Assembly (NCBI GenBank): GCA_024636225.1
Contig: JAGXHN010000038.1
Coordinates: 1-42,515 of the forward strand
Source: Desulfuromonadaceae bacterium
GTDB lineage: Bacteria; Desulfobacterota; Desulfuromonadia; Desulfuromonadales; UBA2294
DNA length: 42,515 nucleotides
Reading direction: 5' to 3'
Under the pieces are notes generated by a model. It worked only from the letters and a program-made list of their open reading frames with translations, did no database searches and was not told the origin of the DNA. Of this stretch, positions 34,466-42,515 are shown piece by piece. The translations under genes were made by a program, and so were the position numbers. Positions within the stretch are counted from its first letter, which is position 1. Each line of letters starts with the position of its first letter.

Positions 34466-35095
34466 TTATGGACGAGTCCCCTCACTTTGACGTAAAAGGG
34501 CCAACAGAACTCCCGCGCCCCCCTGCTGATGCGGAGCCCGAATCCATTCGCGAACATATTGCCGCCCCGGTCCAGACAGATACGTTTCGACCAAAGGTCT
34601 GAGTACTGGACCATCGGTCGAGTGAGCCCCTTTGCCGGTAATGATCCGGACACAGCGACATCCATGAAACAGGGCATTTTCCAGAAAAAATTCGACTTTA
34701 CGGGTAACTTCAGTCGCAATAACGCCATGCAGATCGAGACAAGCCTCCGGTGAGCCGATAAGCTGAACAAGTTTGCGGGCCTGCCTGCGCGTGCTGGCCG
34801 ACTGCTGACCCTCTCTGACCGGGAGTTGCGGTTCGACAGTCGGTTCAAAAACAACCGGCGGTAACGATTTCTCCAGAATATCATCCTGAACGGTTTGCCG
34901 AACGCCAAGCATTTCCATCGCCTGTTCAAACAGTTCTGCCTCGTCTCCCGGAGCCGGAGACGGCTCTACCGGGGGGACCTCAGGCGGTTTGCTCTCTGGT
35001 TGTTTTTTTTCTTGCGGAGCAAAAACAGACAACCCCTTCAACAGATTGAAGGGGTTGTTGAGATTCTCTGCTTTTTTTTTGATCTTTTTAGTCAC
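34466..35095 (-). CDS. Smr-domain protein
   Basis: A 209-residue protein with a C-terminal Smr domain (about 116-200). Key pieces are CLDLHG (119-124), the FFLENALFHGCRCVRIITGK stretch (136-155) with GKGAHS (154-159), and APHQQGGAGVLLALL (187-201). Smr domains are nicking or RNA-cleaving nucleases, found alone or in MutS2. The N-terminal 100 residues are a Pro/Glu-rich, probably disordered, region. Recent work on other bacteria ties stand-alone Smr proteins to cleavage at collided ribosomes; whether this one does that is unknown. It is 5 bp downstream of the TPR-like gene on the same strand and converges on the RNase E gene. Confidence 0.92.
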   Translation of the reverse strand: MTKKIKKKAENLNNPFNLLKGLSVFAPQEKKQPESKPPEVPPVEPSPAPGDEAELFEQAMEMLGVRQTVQDDILEKSLPPVVFEPTVEPQLPVREGQQSASTRRQARKLVQLIGSPEACLDLHGVIATEVTRKVEFFLENALFHGCRCVRIITGKGAHSTDGPVLRPLVETYLSGPGRQYVREWIRAPHQQGGAGVLLALLRQSEGTRP

Positions 35096-35100
35096 GACAC

Positions 35101-35829
35101 CTACCGGCGAACGATCGTCTTGCGGCGACCGGTCATCGCTTTGGTCTGCTTTTTGATCAGCGCACCCTGACTTTCGAGATGAAACTGATACCAGAGATCA
35201 CCATAAGGCTGCATCTTCATTTTACGCCCTTCTTTAAGTGCAGCAAGATTGGCCGTCATATTCTCGTGATCCTTGATTTTTTTCAGCCCTTTTTCAAGAG
35301 TACTGATCGCTTTTTCTCTTTGCCCTGTTTTGTTCAGACAGAAAGCATAAAGCTCCCAGAGGACCGGTTCCTTCCTGGTCCCGATCAGAGCCTTGTCAAA
35401 CGTTTCGATCATCTTGCTCGTCTTGTTTTTATGCATATAACAGATGGCGAGCATCCCCATAGCCCCCCAATGGCGGGTAAATCCTTTCTGCAAGTAGCCG
35501 AACGCTTTGGTAAAGTCGCGCTTCAGGTAATAAATCGATCCAATCTGAGCGTTAATCATCGCCTTGTGGTAGAACAGCCACTTTGAATAGACAGCCGTCC
35601 CTTCGAGCGTCTTGATCGCCTTTTCAATTCGATTCGCCATCATATCCCGCTGGACAATTTCCATAACAGCCTGAATTTTCTTGGACAAGATGCGAAAAAT
35701 GAGAAAGTAGAGAGCGACAGCAACCAGAAGCCCGATAGAGATAACATATGCAAGCGCCAGCCCAACCCCGTAATGAAGTCCGAGTCCAACGAGAGTCCCT
35801 GCAGCCAGAGCAATTAGTAGAGTGAACAT
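35101..35829 (-). CDS. TPR-like membrane-anchored protein
   Basis: A 242-residue protein from the ATG at 35829, which has a GAAAGGGA ribosome site; the frame opens 30 codons earlier without one. Two hydrophobic segments at the N-terminus (MFTLLIALAAGTLVGLGLHY and ALAYVISIGLLVAVALYFLI) anchor it. The rest consists of helical repeats with TPR character (DFTKAFGYLQKGFTRHWGAM, WELYAFCLNKTGQREKAIST). The C-terminus is very basic (TKAMTGRRKTIVRR). It would face the cytoplasm and act as a scaffold; partners are unknown. The Smr gene follows after 5 bp, so the two are probably made together. Confidence 0.8.
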   Translation of the reverse strand: MFTLLIALAAGTLVGLGLHYGVGLALAYVISIGLLVAVALYFLIFRILSKKIQAVMEIVQRDMMANRIEKAIKTLEGTAVYSKWLFYHKAMINAQIGSIYYLKRDFTKAFGYLQKGFTRHWGAMGMLAICYMHKNKTSKMIETFDKALIGTRKEPVLWELYAFCLNKTGQREKAISTLEKGLKKIKDHENMTANLAALKEGRKMKMQPYGDLWYQFHLESQGALIKKQTKAMTGRRKTIVRR

Positions 35830-35926
35830 AGTATTTAGAATCCCTTTCAATCGATTTAGAGCGGAGAGTTTAGCAACCGGGACAACAAAAGTCAAAGTCA
35901 ATACACACTCCGCAAACAATCATAAA

Positions 35927-35958
35927 AAGGGGCGATTCCTTTTCAGGAATCGCCCCTT
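35927..35958 (-). terminator. Rho-independent terminator of pckA
   Basis: A 14-bp stem (AAGGGGCGATTCCT and its complement) with a 4-base loop and a short T-run on the minus strand, 24 bp past the pckA stop. Confidence 0.92.
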
Positions 35959-35981
35959 ATTACAAAGCTGTTCAAAGCCGC

Positions 35982-37553
35982 TCAGAATTTTGGACCGGCT
36001 TGCGTAAAATCAAAATCATCGCCATTTTTCATATATTTCTTGAAGTTCTCAATAAACATACCAGCCAATCGGTTGGCAGTAGCATCAAACTTCTCTTTAT
36101 CTTCCCAAGCGTTGCGCGGGTTGAGAATCGCCGTATCCACCCCTGAAAGTTTTTTCGGAATATTTAAACGGAACCAGCGGGTCTGGTCAAATTCGGCACT
36201 TTCAATACTCCCATCCAGAATCGCATTGACACAGGCACGAGTCGCTTTAATGCTCATACGCGCGCCGACCCCGTAACCGCCGCCAGCCCAGCCGGTATTA
36301 ACCAGATAAGCTTTCACTTTGTATTTCTCCATTTTTTCACCGAGGAGCTTGGCATAAACTGTTGGGTGCAGCGGCAAAAATGCTTCGCCGAAACAAGCAG
36401 AGAACGTCGCCTGCGGCTCGGTTACACCCCGTTCTGTCCCGGCGACTTTAGCTGTATAACCGGAGAGAAAATAGTACATCGCCTGCTCTTTGGTCAGTTT
36501 TGAAACCGGAGGGAGCACACCAAAAGCGTCACAGGTAAGGAAAATGATGCTTTTCGGGTGACCGGCTTTCAGACTCGCTTCGTGATTATCGATATGATCA
36601 ATCGGGTACGAAACCCGGGTGTTTTCGGTTTTGGCATCGTCGTTGTAATCGATAACGCCGTCATCGTCATATACAACATTTTCAAGCAGGGCATCACGCC
36701 GGATTGCACCAAAGATCTCCGGTTCATTCTCACTCGAAAGGTTGATGCACTTGGCGTAGCACCCCCCCTCAAAATTGAAAATCCCATCCTCATCCCAACC
36801 ATGCTCGTCGTCGCCGATCAGTTTGCGAGCAGCGTCCGTCGATAAAGTCGTTTTTCCCGTTCCGGAAAGACCGAAAAAGAGACAGACGTCGCCATCCTTA
36901 CCGACATTGGCACTACAGTGCATGGAGAGGATTTTCTCCAGCGGCAGCCAGTAGTTCATCATGGTGAAGATCCCTTTTTTCATCTCACCGCCGTACCAGG
37001 TCCCGCCGATAATCGCTACGTTCTTCTCAATATTGAAGATTATAAATACCTCGGAGTTGAGCCCATGCTTTTCCCACTTCTCATTCACCAGATTACTGGC
37101 GTTGTAGATTGTGAAGTTCGGGGTGAACTGAGCCATCTCCTCCCCTTCGGGACGGATAAACATGTTTTTGACAAAATGAGACTGCCAGGCAAACTCGGTG
37201 ATAAAGCGAACCGACTTGCGCGTTTTCTTGTTGGCCCCTGCAAAACCGTCAGTGACATAAATATCTTTTCCGGATGTATACGCGATGACATCCGCATAAA
37301 GTTCATCGAATATCTCTGCAGAGATCGGCTTATTTATATTGCCCCAGGCAATATTCTCCGCTGACGGAGATTGTTTGACAAAATATTTATCTTTGGGAGA
37401 ACGGCCGGTAAACTTGCCGGTATCGACCATCATGGTTCCGTTTTTGGAAATATTTCCTTCCTTGTTACGGGACTCATGCGCAAACAGCTCATCGTAGCTC
37501 AGGTTTTGATACACCTTACCAACACTTTTAAGACCAAGGGTTTTGGCATCCAA
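35982..37553 (-). CDS. pckA: Phosphoenolpyruvate carboxykinase (ATP)
   Basis: ATP-dependent PEP carboxykinase, 523 residues from the TTG at 37553. It converts oxaloacetate and ATP to PEP and CO2, the first step of gluconeogenesis. Landmarks are [17 protein letters not shown], the substrate and metal site [16 protein letters not shown], the P-loop [12 protein letters not shown], and [14 protein letters not shown]. The frame can be read from a GTG at 37595, but GAGGAG lies exactly seven bases before the TTG and inside that longer version, so the TTG start is preferred and fits the family length. It is a single-gene unit with its own terminator. Confidence 0.97.
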   Translation of the reverse strand: MDAKTLGLKSVGKVYQNLSYDELFAHESRNKEGNISKNGTMMVDTGKFTGRSPKDKYFVKQSPSAENIAWGNINKPISAEIFDELYADVIAYTSGKDIYVTDGFAGANKKTRKSVRFITEFAWQSHFVKNMFIRPEGEEMAQFTPNFTIYNASNLVNEKWEKHGLNSEVFIIFNIEKNVAIIGGTWYGGEMKKGIFTMMNYWLPLEKILSMHCSANVGKDGDVCLFFGLSGTGKTTLSTDAARKLIGDDEHGWDEDGIFNFEGGCYAKCINLSSENEPEIFGAIRRDALLENVVYDDDGVIDYNDDAKTENTRVSYPIDHIDNHEASLKAGHPKSIIFLTCDAFGVLPPVSKLTKEQAMYYFLSGYTAKVAGTERGVTEPQATFSACFGEAFLPLHPTVYAKLLGEKMEKYKVKAYLVNTGWAGGGYGVGARMSIKATRACVNAILDGSIESAEFDQTRWFRLNIPKKLSGVDTAILNPRNAWEDKEKFDATANRLAGMFIENFKKYMKNGDDFDFTQAGPKF

Positions 37554-37858
37554 GATTGTTCTCCTCGTTTTTCTTGTCTGCTCCGTCTTTTTCACTATAA
37601 CTTTATAGCGAAACCGCTGGCAGATGTTGAATTAGGATAAAGCAATTAGGGGAGGTTCTTACCCTCCACCACTTATCGTCAAACAAGACAGTTCATGAGA
37701 ATGGGAGGGACTTTACCAAATTTAGCAAAAATAAAAAAGTAAAAAAGCCCTTATCACGGTAAAAGTGAAGGGCGCAGTCGCTTAATGTTTAGCCAGACCA
37801 AAAATATTCACAATTTAAATATGGTAGTACTTCAGGTCACGCGGTTTTGTTTAATCGC
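37554..37858. other. pckA upstream region
   Basis: About 300 bp with no gene. It holds the ribosome site and presumably the promoter of pckA and, at its far side, the terminator of the upstream operon. I see no riboswitch. Confidence 0.5.
37735..37773 (-). terminator. Terminator of the MltD/U32-like operon
   Basis: On the minus strand GCCCTTCAC pairs with GTG(AT)AAGGGC with a two-base bulge (37747-37773), followed by TTTTTTACTTTTTT. It lies about 85 bp past the stop at 37859. Confidence 0.8.
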
Positions 37859-38623
37859 TTAGCCCGGTAGAGTCAAGTGATGGACAACACGATCGATACG
37901 CAGTTGCTCTAAGGCTTCTGGAAACTGCCGATTCAGTAAAAACTGGGTATTCCCCGCTTGTAAAAGAGGGTGGGGTGTCTGCGGTGTCGTTAACTTGAAA
38001 ACCGGTCCGCACCCCCCCGAGCAAACCCCATAGTCGCCAGGTTTACGCACCGGGCAGTTCCGGCTGGAAGTCACCATAGCATACGGCAGATGCAGACTCC
38101 CGACAAGCGGAGCAGGGAGCGGAGCAACCCCCTGCAACAGATTATCGAGTTCAACGCGCACAACCCCCTGCTCGGCGAGATAATCGCGGGCTGCTGATTG
38201 ATACCAGCGCCCTTGACGAAAGTAATCAAGTTCAGCTTCATTCAGACCGAGGTCAAGAATGCGTGGACCTCTCTTCTGCCCGGAGAGGAGGCGTCCGGCT
38301 ACAAGAGTGACCTCTGCGCTGAGTTGACGAATCATGCGCACAGCACCAAGATCAGAAGCGAGAAGTTCATCACCATCAGTCAAAAGCGGCAAAAGCGCTT
38401 CCAGAATTTTTCTGAATGAGGCAAGAAAGGTTTCATTCAGGATCGGAGTCACAATTGTTACCGGCAAGCCGGATTGGTGCGCCGCCTCAATAAATTGGAC
38501 TAGTGAGTCCAGCGACGGGAAGCGCCAGGGACAGAATTCGGCGCCGAAATAGAGACGGGACCAGTCACCCGAAGGGATAACATCGGCAGTTGAAAGAAAG
38601 ACTGCCTGCTGCAATTCAACCAC
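37859..38623 (-). CDS. U32 peptidase/UbiV-like protein
   Basis: A 254-residue protein that resembles the U32 'collagenase-like' family, in particular the short UbiV-type members: YFGAEFCPWRFPSLDSLVQF near the N-terminus, a TIM-barrel-like pattern (LPVTIVTPILN, LLASDLGAVRMI), and later RNCPVRKPGDYGVCSGGCGP. The cysteines (FCPW, NCP, VCSGGC) could hold an iron-sulfur cluster as in UbiU/UbiV, which hydroxylate ubiquinone precursors without oxygen. This assignment is tentative: the motif order fits only loosely. The gene start overlaps the end of the lytic transglycosylase gene by 8 bp, so the two are translated together, an odd pairing for a quinone enzyme. Confidence 0.6.
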   Translation of the reverse strand: MVELQQAVFLSTADVIPSGDWSRLYFGAEFCPWRFPSLDSLVQFIEAAHQSGLPVTIVTPILNETFLASFRKILEALLPLLTDGDELLASDLGAVRMIRQLSAEVTLVAGRLLSGQKRGPRILDLGLNEAELDYFRQGRWYQSAARDYLAEQGVVRVELDNLLQGVAPLPAPLVGSLHLPYAMVTSSRNCPVRKPGDYGVCSGGCGPVFKLTTPQTPHPLLQAGNTQFLLNRQFPEALEQLRIDRVVHHLTLPG

Positions 38624-40310
38624 TCCCCTCGACCGTCCGGACGACCAGAGTTAACTTTTCACCCGGCTTAAGCAGGTGTGATTCAGAAAGATTATTCCAG
38701 TTGCGAATTTGATGTGTCTCAATAGAGAACTGTTGACCTATCCCCCAGAGAGTATCCCCTGATTTAACCTGATAAACAATCTCACGTTCGGGGCCGCTTG
38801 CCTGCGGCGCTCTCTTCTGAGGCTGTTTTTTGTCTCCCCCGGCGGAAACAACCAGCTGTTGTCCGGGGCTGATCACATTGGTCCAGCCGAGCCGGTTCCA
38901 GACCCTTAACTCTTTTTCACTGACACCAAAACGCTGGGAAATAGACCAGAGGCTATCACCGCTACGCACCTTGTAACGCTGCCGCGTGGAGCGGAGGTAA
39001 TCGTCTTTTAACTCAGAGACCGGCAGTGTTGTGTACCCTTTTTTCAGCGGAAGAACAAGGTCAGCCCCGACCCGCAGAGTACGTGGATTCCGAATTGAGT
39101 TCAGAGAAATAATATCACTGACACGGACACCATAACGATTTGCCAGGGCCTGCAGCGTATCGCCCTGTTTCAAACGATGATGCTTATAGTTAGCTCGATC
39201 TTTTTTAGAGAGCGCAGAATACTGTTGTTTAAAATCCTCAGCAGTACCCGCCGGAATTCGCAGCCGGTATTCAGAAATATCAGGAGGAGTAGACCAGCGC
39301 ATCAACTCCGGGTTGAGCGTTTTAATTTCGTCGTACTCAACCCCAACCATTTTTGCAACAATTTCCAGATCAGTTACACTCGGGATCGATACCGTTTCAT
39401 AAGCAAACGGCTCCTGATAAGCAAGGCCTGTGAATCCGTGTTTTTCAGGATCGCTGGCGATCGTCAAGGCGGCCATCAGCTTCGGTACATAATTCTTGGT
39501 CTCTTCCTGCAGATATGTGCCGCGGCTCAGTTCCCAGAAATCGCGACTTTTATAGCGCCTGATAGCACCACGAATTTTCCCGGGACCGGCGTTGTAAGCG
39601 GCGACCGCCAGATACCACTCGCCATTAAATTGCCGATAAAGATCTTTCAGAAACCGGGCGGCAGCACGCGTCGATTTTTCGAAGTCCCGCCGTTCATCCA
39701 GCCACCAGGTCTGCTGAAGTCCCATCATCTTTCCGGTACTGGCAATAAACTGCCAAGGACCAACCGCATGCGCCCAGCTATATGCACGCGTATTAAATCC
39801 AGACTCAACCATGGCCAGGTAGGCCAGGTCTTTGGGCAAACCTTCCTCTGCAAAGATTTCGCGCATCTGGGGTAAAAAACGGCTGGAACGTTCAAGCCAG
39901 CGCTGAAACCCTCTGTTCCCACGCGGGCCGGTATAAAAATCGATAAAATGCCGGACTTTGTCGTTATAAACGACGGGGAAATCGTTTGCTACTCCAACCT
40001 GAAGCACGGTCACCCCCTCATCTCGGGGGACACTCGCTTCGTTCAGAGTCAGAAGAAAATCGTCCTCGATCGTCACCAGATCGATCATGCCGAACAGAAG
40101 TTGATCGTCAATCAAAAGCTGACGACCGAGGGTCCCTTGCTGTGGCAGCCGGTAAAGTTCGTCGTCCAAAGGAGTGCCAGGAGCGACACAGACCAAAAGG
40201 GGGGCTTCGACGGATGCCGGATCGATACTAAGACCCGTAGAAAGGCTGGCAAGGCAGCCAGCCAGCAAGGGCAAAAGCAACAGAATAGTCAATCGGATCA
40301 AAAGATACAA
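38616..40310 (-). CDS. mltD: MltD-type lytic transglycosylase with three LysM domains
   Basis: A lipoprotein that cleaves peptidoglycan glycan strands with formation of anhydro-MurNAc. From the TTG at 40310 it has 564 residues: a lipoprotein signal with lipobox PLLAGC (Cys19), an SLT domain of about 145 residues with catalytic Glu169 in MVESGF, then AVGPWQFIASTGK and VAAYNAGPGKI, and three LysM repeats at about 377-422, 445-489 and 512-557. GGAGGT lies exactly seven bases before the TTG; the frame also has ATGs at 40325 and 40316, but those overlap or abut the ribosome site. It is the first gene of a two-gene operon with the U32-like gene. Confidence 0.93.
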   Translation of the reverse strand: MYLLIRLTILLLLPLLAGCLASLSTGLSIDPASVEAPLLVCVAPGTPLDDELYRLPQQGTLGRQLLIDDQLLFGMIDLVTIEDDFLLTLNEASVPRDEGVTVLQVGVANDFPVVYNDKVRHFIDFYTGPRGNRGFQRWLERSSRFLPQMREIFAEEGLPKDLAYLAMVESGFNTRAYSWAHAVGPWQFIASTGKMMGLQQTWWLDERRDFEKSTRAAARFLKDLYRQFNGEWYLAVAAYNAGPGKIRGAIRRYKSRDFWELSRGTYLQEETKNYVPKLMAALTIASDPEKHGFTGLAYQEPFAYETVSIPSVTDLEIVAKMVGVEYDEIKTLNPELMRWSTPPDISEYRLRIPAGTAEDFKQQYSALSKKDRANYKHHRLKQGDTLQALANRYGVRVSDIISLNSIRNPRTLRVGADLVLPLKKGYTTLPVSELKDDYLRSTRQRYKVRSGDSLWSISQRFGVSEKELRVWNRLGWTNVISPGQQLVVSAGGDKKQPQKRAPQASGPEREIVYQVKSGDTLWGIGQQFSIETHQIRNWNNLSESHLLKPGEKLTLVVRTVEGSG

Positions 40311-40579
40311 GATCATTACCTCCATTTAGTGAGACAGGCTAATAGAAATATTCACTCGCGTCAAGTTGTTGCACTCTTTGCGTTACACCCTTTCTTGACC
40401 CTTTATACCCCCCCACCTCTTGCCAGCCTCAATCCTTAAAAGAAGTCGATAAAATATATATCATTTAGCCCGCTTTACAAAGAACGGAAATATTCAAGCA
40501 CCTTGCCATTCAAAATTGAATAGAACGTAAACTACTGTCGGAGCAGATAAATTCCCCGGCAGTTATTGAAAATAATGCC

Positions 40580-40594
40580 GCAATATGACAGCCA
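40580..40594 (-). promoter_or_regulatory. Possible sigma-54 promoter toward mltD
   Basis: On the minus strand TGGC-N7-TTGC with ten bases between GG and GC. It is about 255-270 bp from the mltD start, so its role is doubtful. Confidence 0.3.
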
Positions 40595-40714
40595 ACCAGT
40601 GCCAATTTTTGTACCAATGGACCATTTGAACGACATCCAGAATCGATAACAACAGCATAACTTTTACTTTTATCTCTATGTCATTTCAAAGCCTTGAATC
40701 ATCTCTGTCTGATC

Positions 40715-40730
40715 TTGGTATTAAAGTTGC
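40715..40730 (+). promoter_or_regulatory. Possible sigma-54 promoter for the Fn3 gene
   Basis: TTGG...TTGC with ten bases between GG and GC; the -24 block reads TGGT rather than TGGC. It lies about 95 bp before the Fn3 ATG. The convergent neighbour encodes a sigma-54 activator. Confidence 0.4.
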
Positions 40731-40823
40731 GATGGTGCTAAGCGAAACATAAACCCCAAACAAAAATGAAAGGAGAGCCGAAAACGATCCTCAATCACCG
40801 CGATATCGGACAACCAACCAAAA

Positions 40824-41717
40824 ATGAAAAAAACAACAAAACGACTCCTGCTTTCTCTTCTCCTGCTGGCCGCAACTGTTATTCCGGCAACCGCTCAAAC
40901 TGTTACCCTGGCTTGGGACCAGAACACCGAAGCAGAGATCAGCGCTTACAAAATCTATTATCGGACTGACACTGCGACCTTGCCGTTTAATGGAACAACC
41001 CTGGCAGAAGGGACATCACCGATCACAATTTCAGGTTCAGCTTCCACTGCTCTCTCCATCAACCTCCCTGAGGATGGCAATATTTACTATTTTGCCGCCA
41101 CAGCAGTGAGCAACTCAGGCGTTGAGAGCGGATTTTCCGAGATCATCGCAAGCGAATGGATCCCCCATTTGCAAGCACCAGCCAAAAATGCAACAGTCGG
41201 TACGGCAGCAAACTTCAGCTGGGGACTGCCACCGTCAGGCTACAATGTCACCTACGAGCTTCATTACGGCACAGATCCGAACCTGCAGAGCAACGCAGCC
41301 GCAATTATCGCCCCGGAATCGTTCACTTCCGGCTGGCCACAGCTCAAATTAAGCCTTATCGTCCCTCTGGCCATTCTTTTCTCCTTGCTGATGGCGATCA
41401 AAGCGGGGCGAACAAAGCGGATCTGGCGACCGGTTCGCATAGGATTCTGTATCGGTCTCCTTGTTCTTCAGGCCAGTTGCGGCGGTGGTGGTGACAGCGC
41501 GTTCTCTACTGATCAGACAACACCCGCTGCAGACTCAACGCCCCCCGCAACCGCTCAACCACTTTTCACCAAGGTTGTGACCGGAATCTCCACGAGCGGT
41601 TACGCGATAGATGATCTGCAGTCAGACAGCGTCTACTACTGGAAAATCGTCGCCATTGATAATGACGGGTTCCCCTACGAAAGCGTCACTCAGTCATTTA
41701 CCACCGCTACAAACTAG
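40824..41717 (+). CDS. Secreted fibronectin type III protein with internal membrane segments
   Basis: A 297-residue protein with a signal peptide (MKKTTKRLLLSLLLLAATVI, cleavage near TAQ). Residues 26-110 form one fibronectin III domain (VTLAWDQNTEAEISAYKIYY; EDGNIYYFAATAVSNSG). A second Fn3-like domain seems split: its first half is at about 115-160 (YNVTYELHYGTDPN) and its second at about 247-297 (TKVVTGISTSGYAI; VYYWKIVAIDNDG). Between them lie a hydrophobic stretch (174-194) ending in RTKR (196-199), a second hydrophobic stretch (206-218) and a lipobox-like LQASCGGGG with Cys219. That middle part looks like a sorting or anchoring signal, normally found at a protein end. No clear ribosome site precedes the ATG. 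It may be anchored in the membrane or processed. Function unknown. Confidence 0.72.
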   Translation: MKKTTKRLLLSLLLLAATVIPATAQTVTLAWDQNTEAEISAYKIYYRTDTATLPFNGTTLAEGTSPITISGSASTALSINLPEDGNIYYFAATAVSNSGVESGFSEIIASEWIPHLQAPAKNATVGTAANFSWGLPPSGYNVTYELHYGTDPNLQSNAAAIIAPESFTSGWPQLKLSLIVPLAILFSLLMAIKAGRTKRIWRPVRIGFCIGLLVLQASCGGGGDSAFSTDQTTPAADSTPPATAQPLFTKVVTGISTSGYAIDDLQSDSVYYWKIVAIDNDGFPYESVTQSFTTATN

Positions 41718-41736
41718 GAAACCGCGGCCTCGATGA

Positions 41737-41773
41737 GCGCACCCCCCTCCAGCCTTTACCGGGGGGGGTGCGC
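41737..41773. terminator. Hairpin between convergent genes
   Basis: An 11-bp stem (GCGCACCCCCC with GGGGGGTGCGC), 15-base loop, overlapping the last codons of the sigma-54 activator gene. It lacks a T-run on both sides, so it may slow or protect transcripts rather than terminate alone. Confidence 0.45.
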
Positions 41774-42514
41774 TTGCGTCGTCATCAGAATATTGTGTTT
41801 TTTCATCAAATCGTAAAGTGTCGGGCGACTGACACCGAGTGAACGGGCAGTGCGCACAATGTTTTGTTCCCGTTCAAATGTCGACAAAATCATTTTCCGT
41901 TCAACATCTGCCCGCGCCTCATACAGAGTCTCTCCGGCAATAATGCAGACCTGTTTTTCCTGAAGTTGACCCTCTTCTTCTGAAACAGCGTCAAAGCCGA
42001 GCGATGTCGGTTCGATCACCGGTCCGTCAGTCATTACAACCGCTCGTTTAACTTTATTCTCCAATTCACGTACATTTCCAGGCCAGTTATAATCGAGCAT
42101 AATGCGAATCGCATGCGAGTTGAAAGAGCGGACCCGCTTATTGTATTCAGCAGCGTACTGACGTAAAAAAAGATGTGCCAGCAGAGTAATATCATCACCT
42201 CGCTCACGCAGCGGCGGCAAAGCAATAGTGATCACACCGAGACGATAATAAAGGTCTTCACGAATCCGTCCATCGGCAACGGCCTCTTCCACATTGATAT
42301 TCGTCGCCGCAATGATCCGCACATCAACAGGGATGTCATAACGCCCCCCGACCCTCTGCAATACTCTTTCCTGAAGAAACCGCAGAAGTTTTATCTGCAG
42401 TGCCGGTGGCATCTCTCCGATTTCGTCAAGGAGTAAAGTCCCGTTATCCGCAAACTCCAGCTTACCACGAACTTGACCAAACGCCCCGGTGAACGCACCT
42501 TTTTCATGCCCGAA
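41756..42514 (-). CDS. PrsR-like sigma-54 dependent response regulator (5' end outside window)
   Basis: The C-terminal 252 residues of an NtrC-type activator. The frame is open to the right edge and begins FGHEKGAFTGAFGQVRGKLE, which contains the GAFTGA loop that contacts sigma-54. The Walker B-like NGTLLLDEIGEM follows, then RIIAATNINVEEAV, the arginine-finger region REDLYYRL and NWPGNVRELENKVKRAV. The C-terminus is a Fis-type helix-turn-helix (ERKMILSTFEREQNIVRTA; LGVSRPTLYDLMKKH). The end sequence matches PrsR, the regulator that accompanies exosortase/PEP-CTERM exopolysaccharide systems. The receiver domain is beyond the window, so the PrsR assignment is likely rather than certain. Confidence 0.88.
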   Translation of the reverse strand, partial: FGHEKGAFTGAFGQVRGKLEFADNGTLLLDEIGEMPPALQIKLLRFLQERVLQRVGGRYDIPVDVRIIAATNINVEEAVADGRIREDLYYRLGVITIALPPLRERGDDITLLAHLFLRQYAAEYNKRVRSFNSHAIRIMLDYNWPGNVRELENKVKRAVVMTDGPVIEPTSLGFDAVSEEEGQLQEKQVCIIAGETLYEARADVERKMILSTFEREQNIVRTARSLGVSRPTLYDLMKKHNILMTTQAHPPR

Positions 42515-42515
42515 C

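Larger units (their letters stand above)
40326..40823. other. Divergent region between mltD and the Fn3 gene
   Basis: About 500 bp with no convincing gene. Two -24/-12 type promoter candidates, one in each direction, are listed separately. A short plus-strand frame at 40766 (MKGEPKTILN) overlaps the Fn3 start and is probably not a gene. Confidence 0.5.

Noticed and set aside
40680..40823. Cyclic di-GMP riboswitch upstream of the Fn3 gene
   Set aside because: The characteristic conserved GEMM segments are not present.

Overview
The window looks like chromosomal DNA of a Gram-negative, Desulfuromonadales/Geobacter-like deltaproteobacterium. This is inferred from gene content (PEP carboxykinase, ABC-F protein, RNase E/G with a basic tail, ParA-like/DUF4388-like pair, PrsR-like sigma-54 activator, tiny conserved zinc-ribbon proteins), from several TTG/GTG starts behind strong Shine-Dalgarno sites, and from candidate -24/-12 promoters. 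No rRNA, tRNA, CRISPR array or intact insertion sequence was seen.

Positions 1-22147 hold one long minus-strand capsule locus. It reads kpsM, kpsT, kpsE, kpsD (ABC-transporter-dependent, group 2-type export), then a 1304-residue methyltransferase/coiled-coil/GT2/GT-B protein, a sulfotransferase, a methyltransferase, a second sulfotransferase, a double-domain GT2, a GT-B glycosyltransferase, a GT29 (sialyltransferase-like) enzyme, a remnant of an APS kinase gene, cysD, a PiT-type permease, cysNC, and finally kpsC running off the left edge. kpsC is a full open frame over positions 1-1831. Read together, CysD and CysNC make PAPS, the permease probably brings in sulfate, and the two sulfotransferases would use PAPS to sulfate a capsule glycan. 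KpsC (with KpsS, presumably outside) builds the poly-Kdo lipid anchor and KpsMTED exports the product. The middle of the locus (about 11.4-17.8 kb) and the permease gene are visibly AT-rich against their neighbours, as expected of exchanged capsule cassettes.

Positions 22148-31530 are mixed: a 49-residue charged protein, a cold-shock protein with a structured leader, a RelA/SpoT-domain alarmone synthetase with an unassigned C-terminal half, two small zinc-ribbon proteins, an AcfC-like periplasmic binding protein behind a good sigma-54 promoter candidate, a membrane protein, a DUF4388-like protein next to a ParA-like ATPase with a zinc-binding C-terminal region, and an ABC-F protein.

Positions 31531-42515 carry RNase E/G (with a four-fold Arg/Lys/Ala repeat tail), an Smr-domain protein, a TPR-like membrane protein, pckA, a U32/UbiV-like protein overlapping an MltD-type lytic transglycosylase, a fibronectin-III secreted protein with an unusual internal hydrophobic insertion, and the C-terminal part of a PrsR-like sigma-54 activator running off the right edge.
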